The position numbers and the translations under genes are program-made. The notes below the pieces were generated by a model that saw nothing but the letters and a program-made list of their open reading frames with translations, was not told the DNA's origin and ran no database searches. From Sphingopyxis chilensis (lineage in GTDB: Bacteria; Pseudomonadota; Alphaproteobacteria; Sphingomonadales; Sphingomonadaceae): 64,000 nucleotides of DNA. The stretch spans positions 3,815,501-3,879,500 of the forward strand of contig NZ_CP142394.1 in the NCBI RefSeq assembly GCF_035930445.1, in the 5' to 3' direction. Shown piece by piece: positions 7,601-16,834 of this stretch (position 1 is its first letter; the number at the start of each line of letters is the position of its first letter).

Positions 7601-10535
7601 GCATCTGGTTGTCATAGGCGTAGAAGCCGCCGATCAGGCGCCGGCGCGCGGTGATGATCTCGCGATTATAGAGCGCGACCGCGACACGCTGGCCGCGGAT
7701 CGGCTTGCCATCGAGGTCGAGCGCGATGAAATTGAGGCGGAGGTCGTTGTCGCGCATCAACCAGCCGTCGGTCTTAAGGCCCAGCCGAACGGCGGACGGA
7801 TAGAGAGTAATGCGGCGGCTCGACGTCAGCGTCTCGCCATTCGCGTCTTCATAATCCATTTCGGCGGCCATCAGCGTCGGTTCGGTGATCGGCTGGTCGA
7901 CCGTTATACTCGTCGTCGCAGTGCCGCTCGCGTCGAGCGTGAGCGGGACCGAGCGCGCGAGCGGCAGTTCGGCCGACGGCGTATCGCCGCTGTCGTCGAG
8001 CTGAACCACGCCTTCCTTCACCGGCTGGCCGTCGAAATCCCAGTCGCGATAATCTTCCGGCGGCGACCAGCTCGCGCGGAAATTGCTGCGCAGTTCGACC
8101 GGGATATTGGGGGCGGGGCCGCCCGAGAGATAGCCGACGAACAGGTTGAGCGGGACCGCAGCCGGGCGCACGAGCGCATTCTTCGGCCCGGTGATCGTCG
8201 CCTTCATCGTCGGCAGGCGATATTCGTCGACCCTGACCGACTGGTTCGTCCATATCGTCTTGTCCTCGCCATCCTTGTCTTTCGTCACGAAGACGAGTTC
8301 ATAATCGCCCATCGGCGCCGAGGCGGGGACGTTCCATGTCGTCTCCCCGCTGCCGGTCGCGGCAATCGCGAAGGGCATTTCGAACTCGGTGTCGGAACCG
8401 CGGTGGACGAGGCGGAGCTTGCCCGCGAGCGCATCGGGGGTGCGAAAGCCGAGGCCGATCGGGCGGCGGAGTAGATGCTTCATATGGACGGCCTCGCCCG
8501 CTTTCACCAGCGCGCGGTCGAAGATTGTGTGGAGGATGTCCTCGCGTTCCGACCAGCCATAGGGGAGGTCGAAGTCATAGGGGCGGATGCCATCGCCCCA
8601 GTCGGTGAGGGTGAAGCTGAAATCGTCGCCCGCGCGGGCGCTGACCATCAGCGCATGGCCCTCGCTCTTGGTCGGATCGGGGGTTTCCTCGCAGCTCGAA
8701 TAGGTTTCGGGCTGCGGCAAGCCGCCCGCGAAGGCGAGGCGGCCGGCCTTGTCGGCGGTGCCGCGTGCGAGCAGGCGGCCGGTGCAGCTGTCCGAGACGC
8801 GGATTTCGGCGCCCGAAACGGGAAGGCCGGTGTCGAGCGAGGTCACCCACGCGAGCGAGCCTTCGCGGCCCCATTTGAAATGCACCGCCATATTGGTGAC
8901 GAGCGCGGCGGTCGCGACATAGCGCGTCGTCTTGCGGCCGAGCAGGGCGGCGCCGAGTTCGGGGCTGGCGATCTCGACGACATGGAATCCCTTTTCGGTG
9001 AGCGGGATGCCGACTACCTCGAATTCCTTGCCGCCGGCGGGGGGCGAGAGTTGCAGGTCGCGGCGTTCGCCGCCCGATGGAGCACCCGCGAACACCGATT
9101 TGGTGCCGGTGTAGTTGACCGTGACCTCTTTGCCGCTGCGGTCCTTTTCCTCGCGATAGTCGGTGTCGTCGGCGTCGTCGACGCGGCGAAGCCAGCGCGC
9201 GATCGCGGCATCGTCGTCGCTCACCCGAAGCGCGATCGCGGGCATTTTGAGGTTCGCCTGAACGAGCGCGCTTTCGACGCCGCGCACGGTGACGGGCAGC
9301 ACGCCGCCTTCGCCGGCTTCGAGGATGCCGAATTCGGCGGCGAATTTGACCAAAGGCGGGGCGCGGTCGATGTGGAATTTCAGCGGGAAATTCGACTGGT
9401 TCTGCAGCTTACGGCCGCTCTGGTCGGTGACGTCGGCGGGCAGGACGAGCGTCGCGTCGACATTCTGCGGCAGCGGGCCGGTGAAGCGGACGGTGGTCAG
9501 CCAGTCGTCGTTTTTGTCATCATCGTCGATCCTCGGCGTCAGGCGCTTGCCGTCGGCGGTGTCGAGCGTCGCGGCGAGGATCGTGTCGCGCGGCACGGGT
9601 GAGGCGAAGCTCAGCACGACGTCCTTGATCGGATTGCACCCCGCCTGCGGATTGACGCGGCTGCACGACATTTTGGCGGTGAAGGCGGGGCGGACATCAT
9701 AATCGAAACGCTGGTCGCGTCCCGCAGTGCGTCCGGGAACGCCAGCTTGTGAAATCCGCGCATCCCAGACGAGCGCCATCTCGCGCCCCGGTGGCAGCGG
9801 GCGGCGGCATTTGACGGGCACGATGCGGTCGAGCGCGGCGTCGCGGTCGGCGCCTACAGCGGGGAAGCGCTGCGGCAGGCCGGCGTCGGCGGTGAAGGAC
9901 TGGCGCGACCAGTTGTTGTCGCCCAGCCCGGTCAGGATTTCGGTCGCGGTTTCGCGCGGCAGCACGTCGAGCGGGATTTTCTCGCCGATGCCGTCGACCG
10001 CGCAATAGCCGAAACGGCCGACCGAGGCGCGGTCGGCGGCGACGTTGGTCGCGACGAGGAAGACCTGCTCCTCCTCGATATCGCCGCCGAGACCTCCCGC
10101 GAGCACGGCGCGCGCCGAGGGGCCGCCGGTGTCGAGCGCGAAGCGGCTGTTGCCCGCGACCGCAACGCCGCGCGCGGTCTTGAGGCCGTCGCGCAGCTCG
10201 ACGTGACAGGCGAGACCGCCGGGGAGCGGTTTGTCGAACTCGAGCACCCAGGTGCGCGTATCGACCCAGCGGCCCGACGAAGCGAGCTTGCAGTCGTTGG
10301 TCGCGGGCGCCGGCGCGCGGGGATCGCCGAGTGGGACCATGTCTTCGGAAAAGCGCAGCGTGAAACGGGTTATCGTGCCGTCGCCGGTGCCCGAACTGCC
10401 GGGGGTCGCGAGCGTGACCTGCGGCACCGTGTCGGCGGTGGCCGTCGCCGCCATCGCAAGCGCAAGGGGTGGGATCAGCGCCAGCTTTGCCTTGCCGCCC
10501 AGCCATGTAGCCAGCTTGCGCCATCCCCGCTGCAT
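4692..10535 (-). CDS. Bacterial alpha-2-macroglobulin family protein with thioester motif
   Basis: At 1947 residues this is larger than E. coli YfhM (about 1650). A signal sequence ends near residue 34 (hydrophobic core ALIPPLALAMAATATA) without an obvious lipobox, so it is probably secreted to the periplasm rather than lipid-anchored. Repeated beta-sandwich macroglobulin domains fill the first two thirds, including the MG-like block with YRLPTMKATITGPKNALVRP. The thioester region holds YPYNCFEQSTSR near residue 1495; the CxEQ form predicts a reactive Cys-Gln thioester able to trap proteases covalently. The alpha-helical thioester domain and a final receptor-like beta domain follow. GGGGGAG precedes the start codon. 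Next to pbpC, the likely role is defence of the periplasm when the wall or outer membrane is breached. Confidence 0.93.
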   Translation of the reverse strand: MQRGWRKLATWLGGKAKLALIPPLALAMAATATADTVPQVTLATPGSSGTGDGTITRFTLRFSEDMVPLGDPRAPAPATNDCKLASSGRWVDTRTWVLEFDKPLPGGLACHVELRDGLKTARGVAVAGNSRFALDTGGPSARAVLAGGLGGDIEEEQVFLVATNVAADRASVGRFGYCAVDGIGEKIPLDVLPRETATEILTGLGDNNWSRQSFTADAGLPQRFPAVGADRDAALDRIVPVKCRRPLPPGREMALVWDARISQAGVPGRTAGRDQRFDYDVRPAFTAKMSCSRVNPQAGCNPIKDVVLSFASPVPRDTILAATLDTADGKRLTPRIDDDDKNDDWLTTVRFTGPLPQNVDATLVLPADVTDQSGRKLQNQSNFPLKFHIDRAPPLVKFAAEFGILEAGEGGVLPVTVRGVESALVQANLKMPAIALRVSDDDAAIARWLRRVDDADDTDYREEKDRSGKEVTVNYTGTKSVFAGAPSGGERRDLQLSPPAGGKEFEVVGIPLTEKGFHVVEIASPELGAALLGRKTTRYVATAALVTNMAVHFKWGREGSLAWVTSLDTGLPVSGAEIRVSDSCTGRLLARGTADKAGRLAFAGGLPQPETYSSCEETPDPTKSEGHALMVSARAGDDFSFTLTDWGDGIRPYDFDLPYGWSEREDILHTIFDRALVKAGEAVHMKHLLRRPIGLGFRTPDALAGKLRLVHRGSDTEFEMPFAIAATGSGETTWNVPASAPMGDYELVFVTKDKDGEDKTIWTNQSVRVDEYRLPTMKATITGPKNALVRPAAVPLNLFVGYLSGGPAPNIPVELRSNFRASWSPPEDYRDWDFDGQPVKEGVVQLDDSGDTPSAELPLARSVPLTLDASGTATTSITVDQPITEPTLMAAEMDYEDANGETLTSSRRITLYPSAVRLGLKTDGWLMRDNDLRLNFIALDLDGKPIRGQRVAVALYNREIITARRRLIGGFYAYDNQMRTTRLDATCSATTDRLGRASCAMAPGISGEVTVVATTVDADGNEARAVRSVWLAGDDDWWFGGDNGDRMDVIAEQPRYAAGDTAKFQVRMPFREATALVTVEREGVLSSFVVPLKGTNPVVKVKLPATYAPDVYVSVMAVRGRVTGGESWFRKLKRAAGFRIENSEGAPPTALVDLAKPAYRMGIARIKVGWEGHQLGVKVKADKEKYSVRETAKVAIEVKTPGGKAPKNADVAFAAVDEALLQLAPNESWEVLNAMMGERTLDVLTSTAQMQVVGKRHYGRKALEPGGGGGGDLSGLTREDFRPVLLWKGNVPLDAKGRATVDVPLSDNLSGFRLVAIATDGSQFFGTGETTVRTVQDLGVFAGMPELVRTGDTYDARFTLRNGTDKPMEVTATPTLSPAVATAPPLTVTIPAGGAVPISWSMTAPEQTGPIEWTVEAVTKGGKQRDRLVFQQQVEPAIPVETWAASLFRVGPNTTLPIAIPAGALPGGYVDVALAGTLAPPLSGVRDYMSAYPYNCFEQSTSRAIALGDLGGWQALAGAMPTYLDSDGLLRYWPNERMEGSIELTAYVLSVTAANGFAIPEASKAKMVKALQAVVEGRLTRKGYGPWDIRPVRIAALAALARNNASSAQLVSAIDVAPIDMATGTLADWLVAIERTPNVRGAPALRTAAEAELRKRLVYEGTRLDLVDDAKAPWWMMTSGDEMAIKALEAVLGRKGWEDDAGKLMVGVAQRQRRGHWDTTPANAWGAVTVRRFAELYPANAITGVTTIGLAGATASQSWPLPTEPVSPLRVALNAATMSLKHEGTGTPWATVSVKAAVPLKEPLNAGYRIKRSVSIVKAANKDRLTRGDVIKIRIEVVAAAGRTWVVINDPIAPGATIVGNLGGQSEMLADQASGSGAQPSYVERGKDSWRGYFGWMPAGTHAVEYVVRLNGSGRFTLPPTRVEAMYSPAIRGQWPNAPLTVASVGQ

Positions 10536-10673
10536 CGCTTCGTCTCCCCCTTTTGGCCCGGATCTTTATCCTGCTGGAAACAGGGGCAAGAGTCCACCCG
10601 TCGCCGTGCGTCGGGCACGGTTAGACGCACTTCGGAAATGGGCTGTGACCGCTGTCACCGACAGCGGCGAAAT

Positions 10674-11051
10674 TCAGCGCGCGAGCATCGGCCCGAGCGG
10701 ACGTCCGGCAAAAATATGGACGTGGAGGTGGGGGACTTCCTGATGGCTGTCGAGACCGACGTTCGCGAGCAGGCGGTAGCCCGGCGCGACGAGGCCCTGC
10801 TCGCGCGCGACCTTGCCCACCGCGCGGATAAAGCCCGCGATTTCGGCGTCGCTCCCGCGTTCGGAGAAGTCGTCCCAGCTGACATAGGGCCCTTTGGGGA
10901 TCACGAGGATGTGCAAGGGCGCCTGCGGGTTGATGTCGTGGAAGGCGAGCGCATACTCGTCCTCATAAATGGTCTTCGCGGGCAGCTCGCCGCGCAGGAT
11001 GCGGGCGAAGATGTTGCTGTCGTCATAAGGAAGCGTCGCGTCGATCGGCAT
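10674..11051 (-). CDS. HIT-family nucleotide hydrolase (HinT-like)
   Basis: The product is about 125 residues beginning MPIDATLPYDDSNIFARILR. The open frame extends further upstream, but this ATG is the normal family start and the extension would overlap hisE. The histidine triad is HLHVHIF near residue 110, preceded by NVGLDSHQEVPHLHVH, the classical HxHxH active site of HinT purine nucleoside phosphoramidases. The DSNIFARILRGELPA N-terminus is typical. The gene lies 11 bases downstream of hisE in the same direction, suggesting co-transcription. Its cellular role in proteobacteria is only partly known. Confidence 0.92.
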   Translation of the reverse strand: MPIDATLPYDDSNIFARILRGELPAKTIYEDEYALAFHDINPQAPLHILVIPKGPYVSWDDFSERGSDAEIAGFIRAVGKVAREQGLVAPGYRLLANVGLDSHQEVPHLHVHIFAGRPLGPMLAR

Positions 11052-11062
11052 GGGGAAAGCTC

Positions 11063-11395
11063 CTATTGGGGACGGCTGGCCTTTTCGGCGTGGCCCGAGG
11101 TGCCGTGGCGGCGGTCGAGCTCGGCGGCGATCATGTCCCAGCCGAGGCCGCGCGCGGCGAGCAGGATCGCGAGGTGGAAGATAAGGTCGCTCGCCTCGCC
11201 GACCAGCGCGGTATCGTCTTCGCTGACCGCGGCGATCACCGTTTCGACGGCTTCCTCGCCAAGCTTTTGCGCGATCTTGCCCCTTCCCTTCGCGGCGAGG
11301 TTCGCGACATAGGATGCGCCGGCGTCGCCCGCCGCGAGCCGGTCGTCGATAACCGCCTGCAGCCGTTCCAGCGTTTCGCCCATTGCCTTGGTCAT
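11063..11395 (-). CDS. hisE: Phosphoribosyl-ATP pyrophosphatase
   Basis: This 110-residue all-alpha protein carries the MazG-like motif KLGEEAVETVIAA followed by EASDLIFHLAILLAARGL, the metal-binding EExxE and ExxD features of HisE. It catalyses hydrolysis of phosphoribosyl-ATP to phosphoribosyl-AMP and pyrophosphate, the second step of histidine synthesis. It is a stand-alone HisE, not fused to HisI. Other his genes are not in the window. Its upstream region (11396-11556) is shared with the divergent TonB receptor gene. Confidence 0.95.
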   Translation of the reverse strand: MTKAMGETLERLQAVIDDRLAAGDAGASYVANLAAKGRGKIAQKLGEEAVETVIAAVSEDDTALVGEASDLIFHLAILLAARGLGWDMIAAELDRRHGTSGHAEKASRPQ

Positions 11396-11556
11396 TGCGC
11401 GATCCTTTCGGACGCGTGCGTAGCGGCGGGCGCCGCCCCCGACAAGCGACGAAGGGGGCCCCGCGAAAACTTACCGCGGCGTAAACCATATCGAAACGCC
11501 TTTTGGCTTAGTTTCCGTCGCGCCGGGGGGCGAGATCAACTTCTATTCGGACAAGG

Positions 11557-14500
11557 ATGATGGAAATGGGCACCCGCTCCCAGGTGTTTTTGGCCCAGGT
11601 GTTTCTGGCCGCAACGGCCTCGCCGATTGCGCTCGCGGCATCGCCCGCGGCGGCGCAGACCGAGGGCGACGAGATTATCGTCACCGGATCGCGCATCGCG
11701 AAGAGCGAATTCACCAGCGCCGACCCGATCCAGATCATCGACCCCGAAACGGCGAAACTGCAGGGGCAGGTCCAGCTCGTCGACGTGCTGCGATCCACCC
11801 CGGCGGCGCAAGGGTCGATCCAGATCAATTCGGCGATCTCGAACCGGTTCGTCGCCAATGGCGGCAACGATGTGCAGACAGTGTCGCTGCGCGGGCTCGG
11901 CGCCGAGCGCACGCTGGTACTGATCAACGGCCGCCGTGCGGGGCCCGCGGGCATCCGCGGCGCGGTCGCGCCCTTCGACCTCAATGTGCTGCCGCTGTCA
12001 GTGGTGCGAGAGGTCCAGGTGCTCAAGACCGGCGCCTCGTCGATCTATGGCTCGGACGCCGTGGCGGGGGTGGTCAATATCCTGACCCGCGACGACCTCG
12101 ACGGTTTCGAGGCGGGCGGTTTCTCATCGATCACCGAGCATGGCGGCGGCGAGAGCTATGGCGCGGACGCCAGCTTCGGCAAAAAGTTCGACCGGGGGCA
12201 TATCTTTGCGACGGTCGATGTCTTCCGCCAGCAGAATCTGACGCGCCACGACCGCGGTTTCCTCTTTTGTTCGGAAGAATATCTGAAGCGCGAGGCCGAT
12301 GGCAGCCGCGCCGATATCGTCGATTTCCGCACCGGGCATCCGGCGTGCAGCAGCACGCAGGCCAATATGATCGTCTTCAGCGATTTTTCGGGGGTCGATG
12401 AAAACGGTTTTCCGACCTTCGGCCCCGGGCTGATCGCGCCGAACGGGCAGGCGATTTTCGCGGGCCAATATGGCAATGAATATGCGGGGGTCGGCATCCC
12501 TATCAACGCCTATAATCCGATCGGGGTGTTCGGTCCCGCCGATTTCTTCGGGGTCAATTTCGACGGCCCGTCGACCGGCGCGCTCAACCAGTTCGAACCC
12601 GCCGAGCAGGATTCGGACGTATTCTCCGGCGTGCGCCGCGTCAGCGCGTTCGCCGAGGGCGCCTACGACGTCACCGACAGCATCACCGCCTATGGCGAAT
12701 TCCTGTTCAGCAACCGCAAGTCGCATAACAACGGCGTCCAGCGGATCGAACTTCAGCAGTTCACCGGCGCGTCAATGCTGCCCTTTTTCCTGTGCGATCC
12801 GACGCAGTTCAACTGCGACCCGGGCGACCTCGGCGATCCGCTCAACGCCGAATTCGGCGGCAACCTCATCCTGCGCCCGCGCGTGCTTGTGAAGTCTGAA
12901 AGCCAAGCCGATGTCGATTATTATCGCGGCGTTCTCGGGCTGCGCGGCGATTTCGGGGCGGGGTGGAAATGGGATGTCCACGGCCAGCACAGCCGGTCGG
13001 ACGCGAGCTATACGCAGGATGTCATCTATCAGGACGCGATCGCTTCGCAGACCTTGCGCACGCGATCGTGCGCGGGGACGACCACGGCGATTCGCGGCGC
13101 GGAGTGCATCGACATCGACTTCACCGATCCGCGCGTGCTGCGCGGCGATTTCACGCCTGCCGAACGTGTCTTCCTGATGGGCCGCGAGACGGGCCGCACC
13201 TTGTTCAAGCAGACTTCGGCCGAAGCGCTGCTCACCGGCAAGCTGTTCACCCTGCCCGCGGGATCCGTTGGCGTCGCGTTCGGCGCGAATATCCGCCGTG
13301 ACGAGATCGACGACACGCCGGGCGAAGCGACGCTCGCCGGCAATGTCGCCAATTTCACGACCTCGGGTATCACCGCGGGGCATACCGTGTCGAAGGAAGT
13401 CTTCGGCGAGGTCGAAGTGCCGTTGCTCGAAGGCGTGCCTATGATCGAGCGGCTGACGCTGTCGGGCGCGGCGCGCTATACGCATGTCGAGGCGACATCG
13501 CGTACCGGCGCGCAGGACGGTTTCGGCGACACGACGTGGAAGGTCGGCGCCGACTGGGCGGTCACCGACTGGCTGCGTTTCCGCGGCACCTGGGGCACCT
13601 CTTTCCGTGCCCCCGCGCTGTTCGAATTGTTCCTGCAGGACCAGACGGGTTTCCTCGGCCAGCAGGACATCGATCCGTGCATCCAGACCGCAGCGCGGCT
13701 CGCGGCGGGCGCGATCAGCCAGCGCGTCTTCGACAATTGCGCCGCCGACGGCATCGCGCCGGACTATGCCGGCGGGATCGCCCCGGCGACGATCGTGTCG
13801 GGCGGCGGGCTTGGCCGGCTCGAGCCCGAAACCTCGACCGCGAAGACGGTGTCGGTCATCCTGACCCCCGATCTGTCGGGTGCGTTGTGGGGCGGGCTCA
13901 AGGCGCGCCTCGCCGTCGATTATTTCGACCTCAAGGTCAGGCAAGAGATTACGCTGCTCGGCGCGTCCAACATCCTCGCCGGCTGCTATGATTCGGACGA
14001 TTTCACGAGCGAAGCCTTCTGCGGCCTGTTCACGCGCACCGCAGCCGGCCCCGACGCGCAGAGCGTCGCGAGCGTCACCGACCGCTATGTCAACATCAGC
14101 CGCCAGCGCAACCGCGGCGTCGACCTCTCGCTCGCGATCGATCAGGACCTCGGCAATATGGGATCGCTTGCCTTTCGCGCGCAGATGACGTGGCAGGTCG
14201 AGGACAAGGTCGAACTGTTCCCCGGCACCGAGATCGATGACAATGGCACGATCGGCAATCCGAAATGGGTCGGCGATTTCAACCTCGGCTGGACGAAGGA
14301 CGCGTGGACGCTTTTCTATGGGCTCGACGTCATCGGCGCGGCATCGAACAGGAGGGACCTGCTCCGCGCGCAGGGCGGCGATGCGTGCCGCACGTCGAGC
14401 TTTCGTCCGGGCGGGCGTTTCTGCCCCGACGTCAGCGTGCCCGCGACCTTCTATCATTCGCTGTCGCTGAGCCGCGATGTGGCCGACCGTTTCCGCATCA

Positions 14501-14655
14501 CGCTGGGGGTCGCCAACCTGTTCGACACGCCGCCGCCGCGCGTGTCGACGGTGGTGACCGCGACGCCGCCGGTGATCGGCCAGGCGCCGGCGTTCGGGAC
14601 GCAGTACGACTACCTCGGGCGGCGCTTCTTCCTGGGCGTGCGCGGGAAGATTTAG
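11557..14655 (+). CDS. TonB-dependent outer-membrane receptor
   Basis: The 1032-residue protein has a signal sequence, a TonB-box-like segment [10 protein letters not shown] near residue 38, a plug domain with [19 protein letters not shown] and [23 protein letters not shown], and a large beta-barrel ending [16 protein letters not shown]. These are the standard signatures of energy-coupled importers. The cysteine-containing loops (for example FLFCSEEY and [13 protein letters not shown]) suggest disulphide-braced extracellular loops. The substrate cannot be inferred: no neighbouring regulator, hydrolase or ABC transporter helps. An oddity is a near-perfect 15-bp tandem duplication within the signal peptide (11581-11610), giving [10 protein letters not shown]. 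Receptors of this broad type are numerous in Sphingomonadales. Confidence 0.93.
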   Translation: MMEMGTRSQVFLAQVFLAATASPIALAASPAAAQTEGDEIIVTGSRIAKSEFTSADPIQIIDPETAKLQGQVQLVDVLRSTPAAQGSIQINSAISNRFVANGGNDVQTVSLRGLGAERTLVLINGRRAGPAGIRGAVAPFDLNVLPLSVVREVQVLKTGASSIYGSDAVAGVVNILTRDDLDGFEAGGFSSITEHGGGESYGADASFGKKFDRGHIFATVDVFRQQNLTRHDRGFLFCSEEYLKREADGSRADIVDFRTGHPACSSTQANMIVFSDFSGVDENGFPTFGPGLIAPNGQAIFAGQYGNEYAGVGIPINAYNPIGVFGPADFFGVNFDGPSTGALNQFEPAEQDSDVFSGVRRVSAFAEGAYDVTDSITAYGEFLFSNRKSHNNGVQRIELQQFTGASMLPFFLCDPTQFNCDPGDLGDPLNAEFGGNLILRPRVLVKSESQADVDYYRGVLGLRGDFGAGWKWDVHGQHSRSDASYTQDVIYQDAIASQTLRTRSCAGTTTAIRGAECIDIDFTDPRVLRGDFTPAERVFLMGRETGRTLFKQTSAEALLTGKLFTLPAGSVGVAFGANIRRDEIDDTPGEATLAGNVANFTTSGITAGHTVSKEVFGEVEVPLLEGVPMIERLTLSGAARYTHVEATSRTGAQDGFGDTTWKVGADWAVTDWLRFRGTWGTSFRAPALFELFLQDQTGFLGQQDIDPCIQTAARLAAGAISQRVFDNCAADGIAPDYAGGIAPATIVSGGGLGRLEPETSTAKTVSVILTPDLSGALWGGLKARLAVDYFDLKVRQEITLLGASNILAGCYDSDDFTSEAFCGLFTRTAAGPDAQSVASVTDRYVNISRQRNRGVDLSLAIDQDLGNMGSLAFRAQMTWQVEDKVELFPGTEIDDNGTIGNPKWVGDFNLGWTKDAWTLFYGLDVIGAASNRRDLLRAQGGDACRTSSFRPGGRFCPDVSVPATFYHSLSLSRDVADRFRITLGVANLFDTPPPRVSTVVTATPPVIGQAPAFGTQYDYLGRRFFLGVRGKI

Positions 14656-14697
14656 AGTTCGGGCAGGTCGGCTTTTGGGGTAGGAAGCGGACATAAG

Positions 14698-14716
14698 CTC
14701 TCTCCCAAGGAGAGAG
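14698..14716 (+). terminator. Possible terminator hairpin after the TonB receptor
   Basis: An 8-bp perfect stem (CTCTCTCC with its complement) encloses CAA and is followed by GCTTTA. It is placed 42 bases after the receptor stop. The T-run is weak, so it could equally be a fragment of a dispersed repeat. Confidence 0.45.
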
Positions 14717-14838
14717 GCTTTACGGTCGCAACCGCTCGCTAGCGGACGTCCAAATTTGCGACGTGGATAATCGCGCCATCGAGGAGGACGGGGAACAGGG
14801 GCTGGACAAGCCCGCGCCGCTCTGGTGAAGCGCGCGGC

Positions 14839-15543
14839 ATGGCCGAGGTCAAACTGCATCCCGACTGGCTCACCCGCATCGGCGGCGAGTTCGAGCAGCC
14901 CTATATGGCGACGCTGAGGCAATTCCTCGCCGACGAGCGCGCGAAGGGGAAGGCGATCTTTCCGCGCCCGCGCGACTGGTTCGCGGCGCTCGACGCGACG
15001 CCGCCGCAGGATGTGCGGGTCGTGATATTGGGGCAGGATCCCTATCACGGGCCGGGGCAGGCGCACGGGCTCTGCTTTTCGGTCCAGCCCGGCGTGCGCA
15101 CGCCGCCGAGCCTCGTCAACATCTATAAGGAAATGCGGAGTGACCTCGGTATCGCGCCCGCTTCGCACGGTTATCTCAAACATTGGGCCGAACAGGGCGT
15201 GCTGTTGCTCAACAATTGCCTGACGGTCGAGGCGGGGATGGCGGCGTCGCATCAGGGCAAGGGGTGGGAGAAGTTCACCGACGCCGCGGTCGCCGCAGTC
15301 GCGGCCGATCCGGCGCCCAAGGTCTTCATCCTGTGGGGCAGCCACGCACAGAAAAAGGCGGCGAACGTGCCGGGTCTGGGCTCGGGAAGCCCGCACCTGA
15401 TCCTGCGCGCGCCGCACCCCTCGCCGCTGTCGGCGCATAACGGCTTTTTCGGGTCGCGGCCGTTCAGTCAGGCGAACGCGTTTCTCGAAGGCCACGGGCG
15501 CGGCACGATCGACTGGCGCCTGCCGGACAATCCTGAAGCATGA
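14839..15543 (+). CDS. ung: Uracil-DNA glycosylase, family 1
   Basis: The 234-residue enzyme removes uracil from DNA to start base-excision repair. It carries the family-1 catalytic motif [18 protein letters not shown] (water-activating aspartate near residue 72), the [11 protein letters not shown] strand that contacts uracil, and [13 protein letters not shown] with the catalytic histidine. Length and start fit the family. It is followed after only 10 bases by a TauE/SafE gene, so the two may share a transcript, although no functional link is expected. Confidence 0.97.
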   Translation: MAEVKLHPDWLTRIGGEFEQPYMATLRQFLADERAKGKAIFPRPRDWFAALDATPPQDVRVVILGQDPYHGPGQAHGLCFSVQPGVRTPPSLVNIYKEMRSDLGIAPASHGYLKHWAEQGVLLLNNCLTVEAGMAASHQGKGWEKFTDAAVAAVAADPAPKVFILWGSHAQKKAANVPGLGSGSPHLILRAPHPSPLSAHNGFFGSRPFSQANAFLEGHGRGTIDWRLPDNPEA

Positions 15544-15553
15544 ACCGCGCGGC

Positions 15554-16312
15554 ATGAGCATCCTGGCCGATCCGGCGACGCTGGCGATTCTGATCGTCGC
15601 GGTGGTGCTGCTCGGCATGGCGAAGGGCGGGCTCGCCGGGGTCGGCGCGCTGGCGACGCCGTTGGCTGCATTGGTGTTGCCGCCCGCGACCGCGGCGGCG
15701 CTGTTGCTGCCCGTGCTGATCGTGCAGGACGTGATCAGCGTCTGGTCGTTCCGCAAGACATGGGACGGCTGGATCATTGGCTGGATGCTCCCCGGCGCCG
15801 CGCTCGGCATCCTCGCGGGCTGGTATTATGCCGAACGGGTGAACGAAGCGCAGCTGATGGCGGCCTTGGGTGCGATCACGCTCGCCTTCGGCCTCTATCG
15901 CCTGTGGGTCGAGCGCGGCGGGCGGATCGTCGCCGCGTCGCAGTCGTCGGGCTGGGTCGGCAGCCTGTTCGGTTTCGCGACCGGGCTGACGAGCCAGATC
16001 GCGCACGCCGGCGGGCCGCCGTTCCAGATGTGGGTCACGCCGCGCCGCCTGCCGCACCTCGCCTTCATCGGGACGAGTTCGATCCTCTTCGCGCTGATCA
16101 ACTGGATGAAGGTGCCCGCCTATCTCGCGCTCGGCGCCTTTCCGCACGAGGTGGTCGTCGCCGCGCTGCTGCTGATGCCGCTCGCGATCGTATCGACCCT
16201 TTTGACCGTGCGCTGGATGAAGCGGATGAACCCCGAACGCTTTTATGTGCTCATCTATATGCTGATGGTGCTGCTCGGCGCCAAGCTGCTGTGGGACGGG
16301 CTGGCCGGATAA
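15554..16312 (+). CDS. TauE/SafE-family sulfite/organosulfonate exporter-like protein
   Basis: The 252-residue protein is almost wholly hydrophobic with about eight membrane segments. It shows the two half-family signatures: GMAKGGLAGVGALATPLAALVLPP near the start and FATGLTSQIAHAGGPPFQMW in the second half. These match TauE/SafE (DUF81) permeases, which are linked to export of sulfite, sulfoacetate or related anions across the inner membrane. No sulfur-metabolism gene is nearby, so the substrate is open. Confidence 0.9.
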   Translation: MSILADPATLAILIVAVVLLGMAKGGLAGVGALATPLAALVLPPATAAALLLPVLIVQDVISVWSFRKTWDGWIIGWMLPGAALGILAGWYYAERVNEAQLMAALGAITLAFGLYRLWVERGGRIVAASQSSGWVGSLFGFATGLTSQIAHAGGPPFQMWVTPRRLPHLAFIGTSSILFALINWMKVPAYLALGAFPHEVVVAALLLMPLAIVSTLLTVRWMKRMNPERFYVLIYMLMVLLGAKLLWDGLAG

Positions 16313-16389
16313 GGGGCGACGGGCGCCGCGAAAGCGCGTAGGCTCGTCGCCGGCGGGCACAGGCGCCCGCCTTTTTCAAGGTATTGACC

Positions 16390-16521
16390 ATGGCCAAGGG
16401 CCAGAAAAAATCGAACCGCGAAACCCGCAAGCCCAAGGCCGAAAAGCCGAAAAAGCCCAATGCGAGCAATCCTTCGACCAAGGTGGGGGTCGTCGCGGGG
16501 CTCGACAATATGAAGAAATAA
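16390..16521 (+). CDS. Small lysine-rich conserved-type protein (43 aa)
   Basis: A 43-residue frame starts MAKGQKKSNRETRKPKAEK and ends GVVAGLDNMKK. It is strongly basic in the first 27 residues, with lysines and prolines, and then has a short neutral tail. Codon use follows that of the neighbours and the frame sits cleanly between two genes. It is preceded by a weak purine stretch. Similar small basic proteins annotated as hypothetical occur in sphingomonads as far as I recall. A nucleic-acid or ribosome association would fit the charge but is only a guess. Confidence 0.65.
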   Translation: MAKGQKKSNRETRKPKAEKPKKPNASNPSTKVGVVAGLDNMKK

Positions 16522-16541
16522 TCGCGCGCAAGGAGGCGGTC

Positions 16542-16823
16542 ATGGTTCAGGCACGGTGGAACGGCGCGGTGATCGCCGACAGCGACGACACGGTCGTGAT
16601 CGAGGGCAATCATTATTTCCCGCGCGCGGCGGTCGATGCCGCAGCCTTGTCCGATAGCGCGACGACGAGCCTGTGTCCGTGGAAAGGCATCGCGCATTAT
16701 CATCATGTCACCATCGACGGACGGGTGAACGCGGACGCCGCCTGGTATTATCCCGACCCCAAGGAGGCCGCTGCCGCGATTGCGGACCGCATCGCCTTCT
16801 GGAAAGGCGTCGAGGTCGGCTGA
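16542..16823 (+). CDS. DUF427 domain protein
   Basis: This 93-residue protein is a full-length single DUF427 domain: it starts with [26 protein letters not shown], has the conserved [12 protein letters not shown] segment and then [24 protein letters not shown]. The fold is a small beta-barrel and the function is unknown. AAGGAGGCG precedes the ATG. It probably forms a short operon with the preceding 43-residue gene and the following YaiI gene (gap 11 bases). Confidence 0.92.
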   Translation: MVQARWNGAVIADSDDTVVIEGNHYFPRAAVDAAALSDSATTSLCPWKGIAHYHHVTIDGRVNADAAWYYPDPKEAAAAIADRIAFWKGVEVG

Positions 16824-16834
16824 GCCTTTCCTGC

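Noticed and set aside
6039..8474. An 811-codon plus-strand open frame inside the macroglobulin gene
   Set aside because: Arg/Ala-rich shadow frame; the opposite strand encodes a continuous, recognisable A2M protein across the whole stretch.
12772..15810. A 1012-codon minus-strand open frame crossing the TonB receptor and ung
   Set aside because: It runs antisense through two clear genes and the intergenic gap, and shows no motif.
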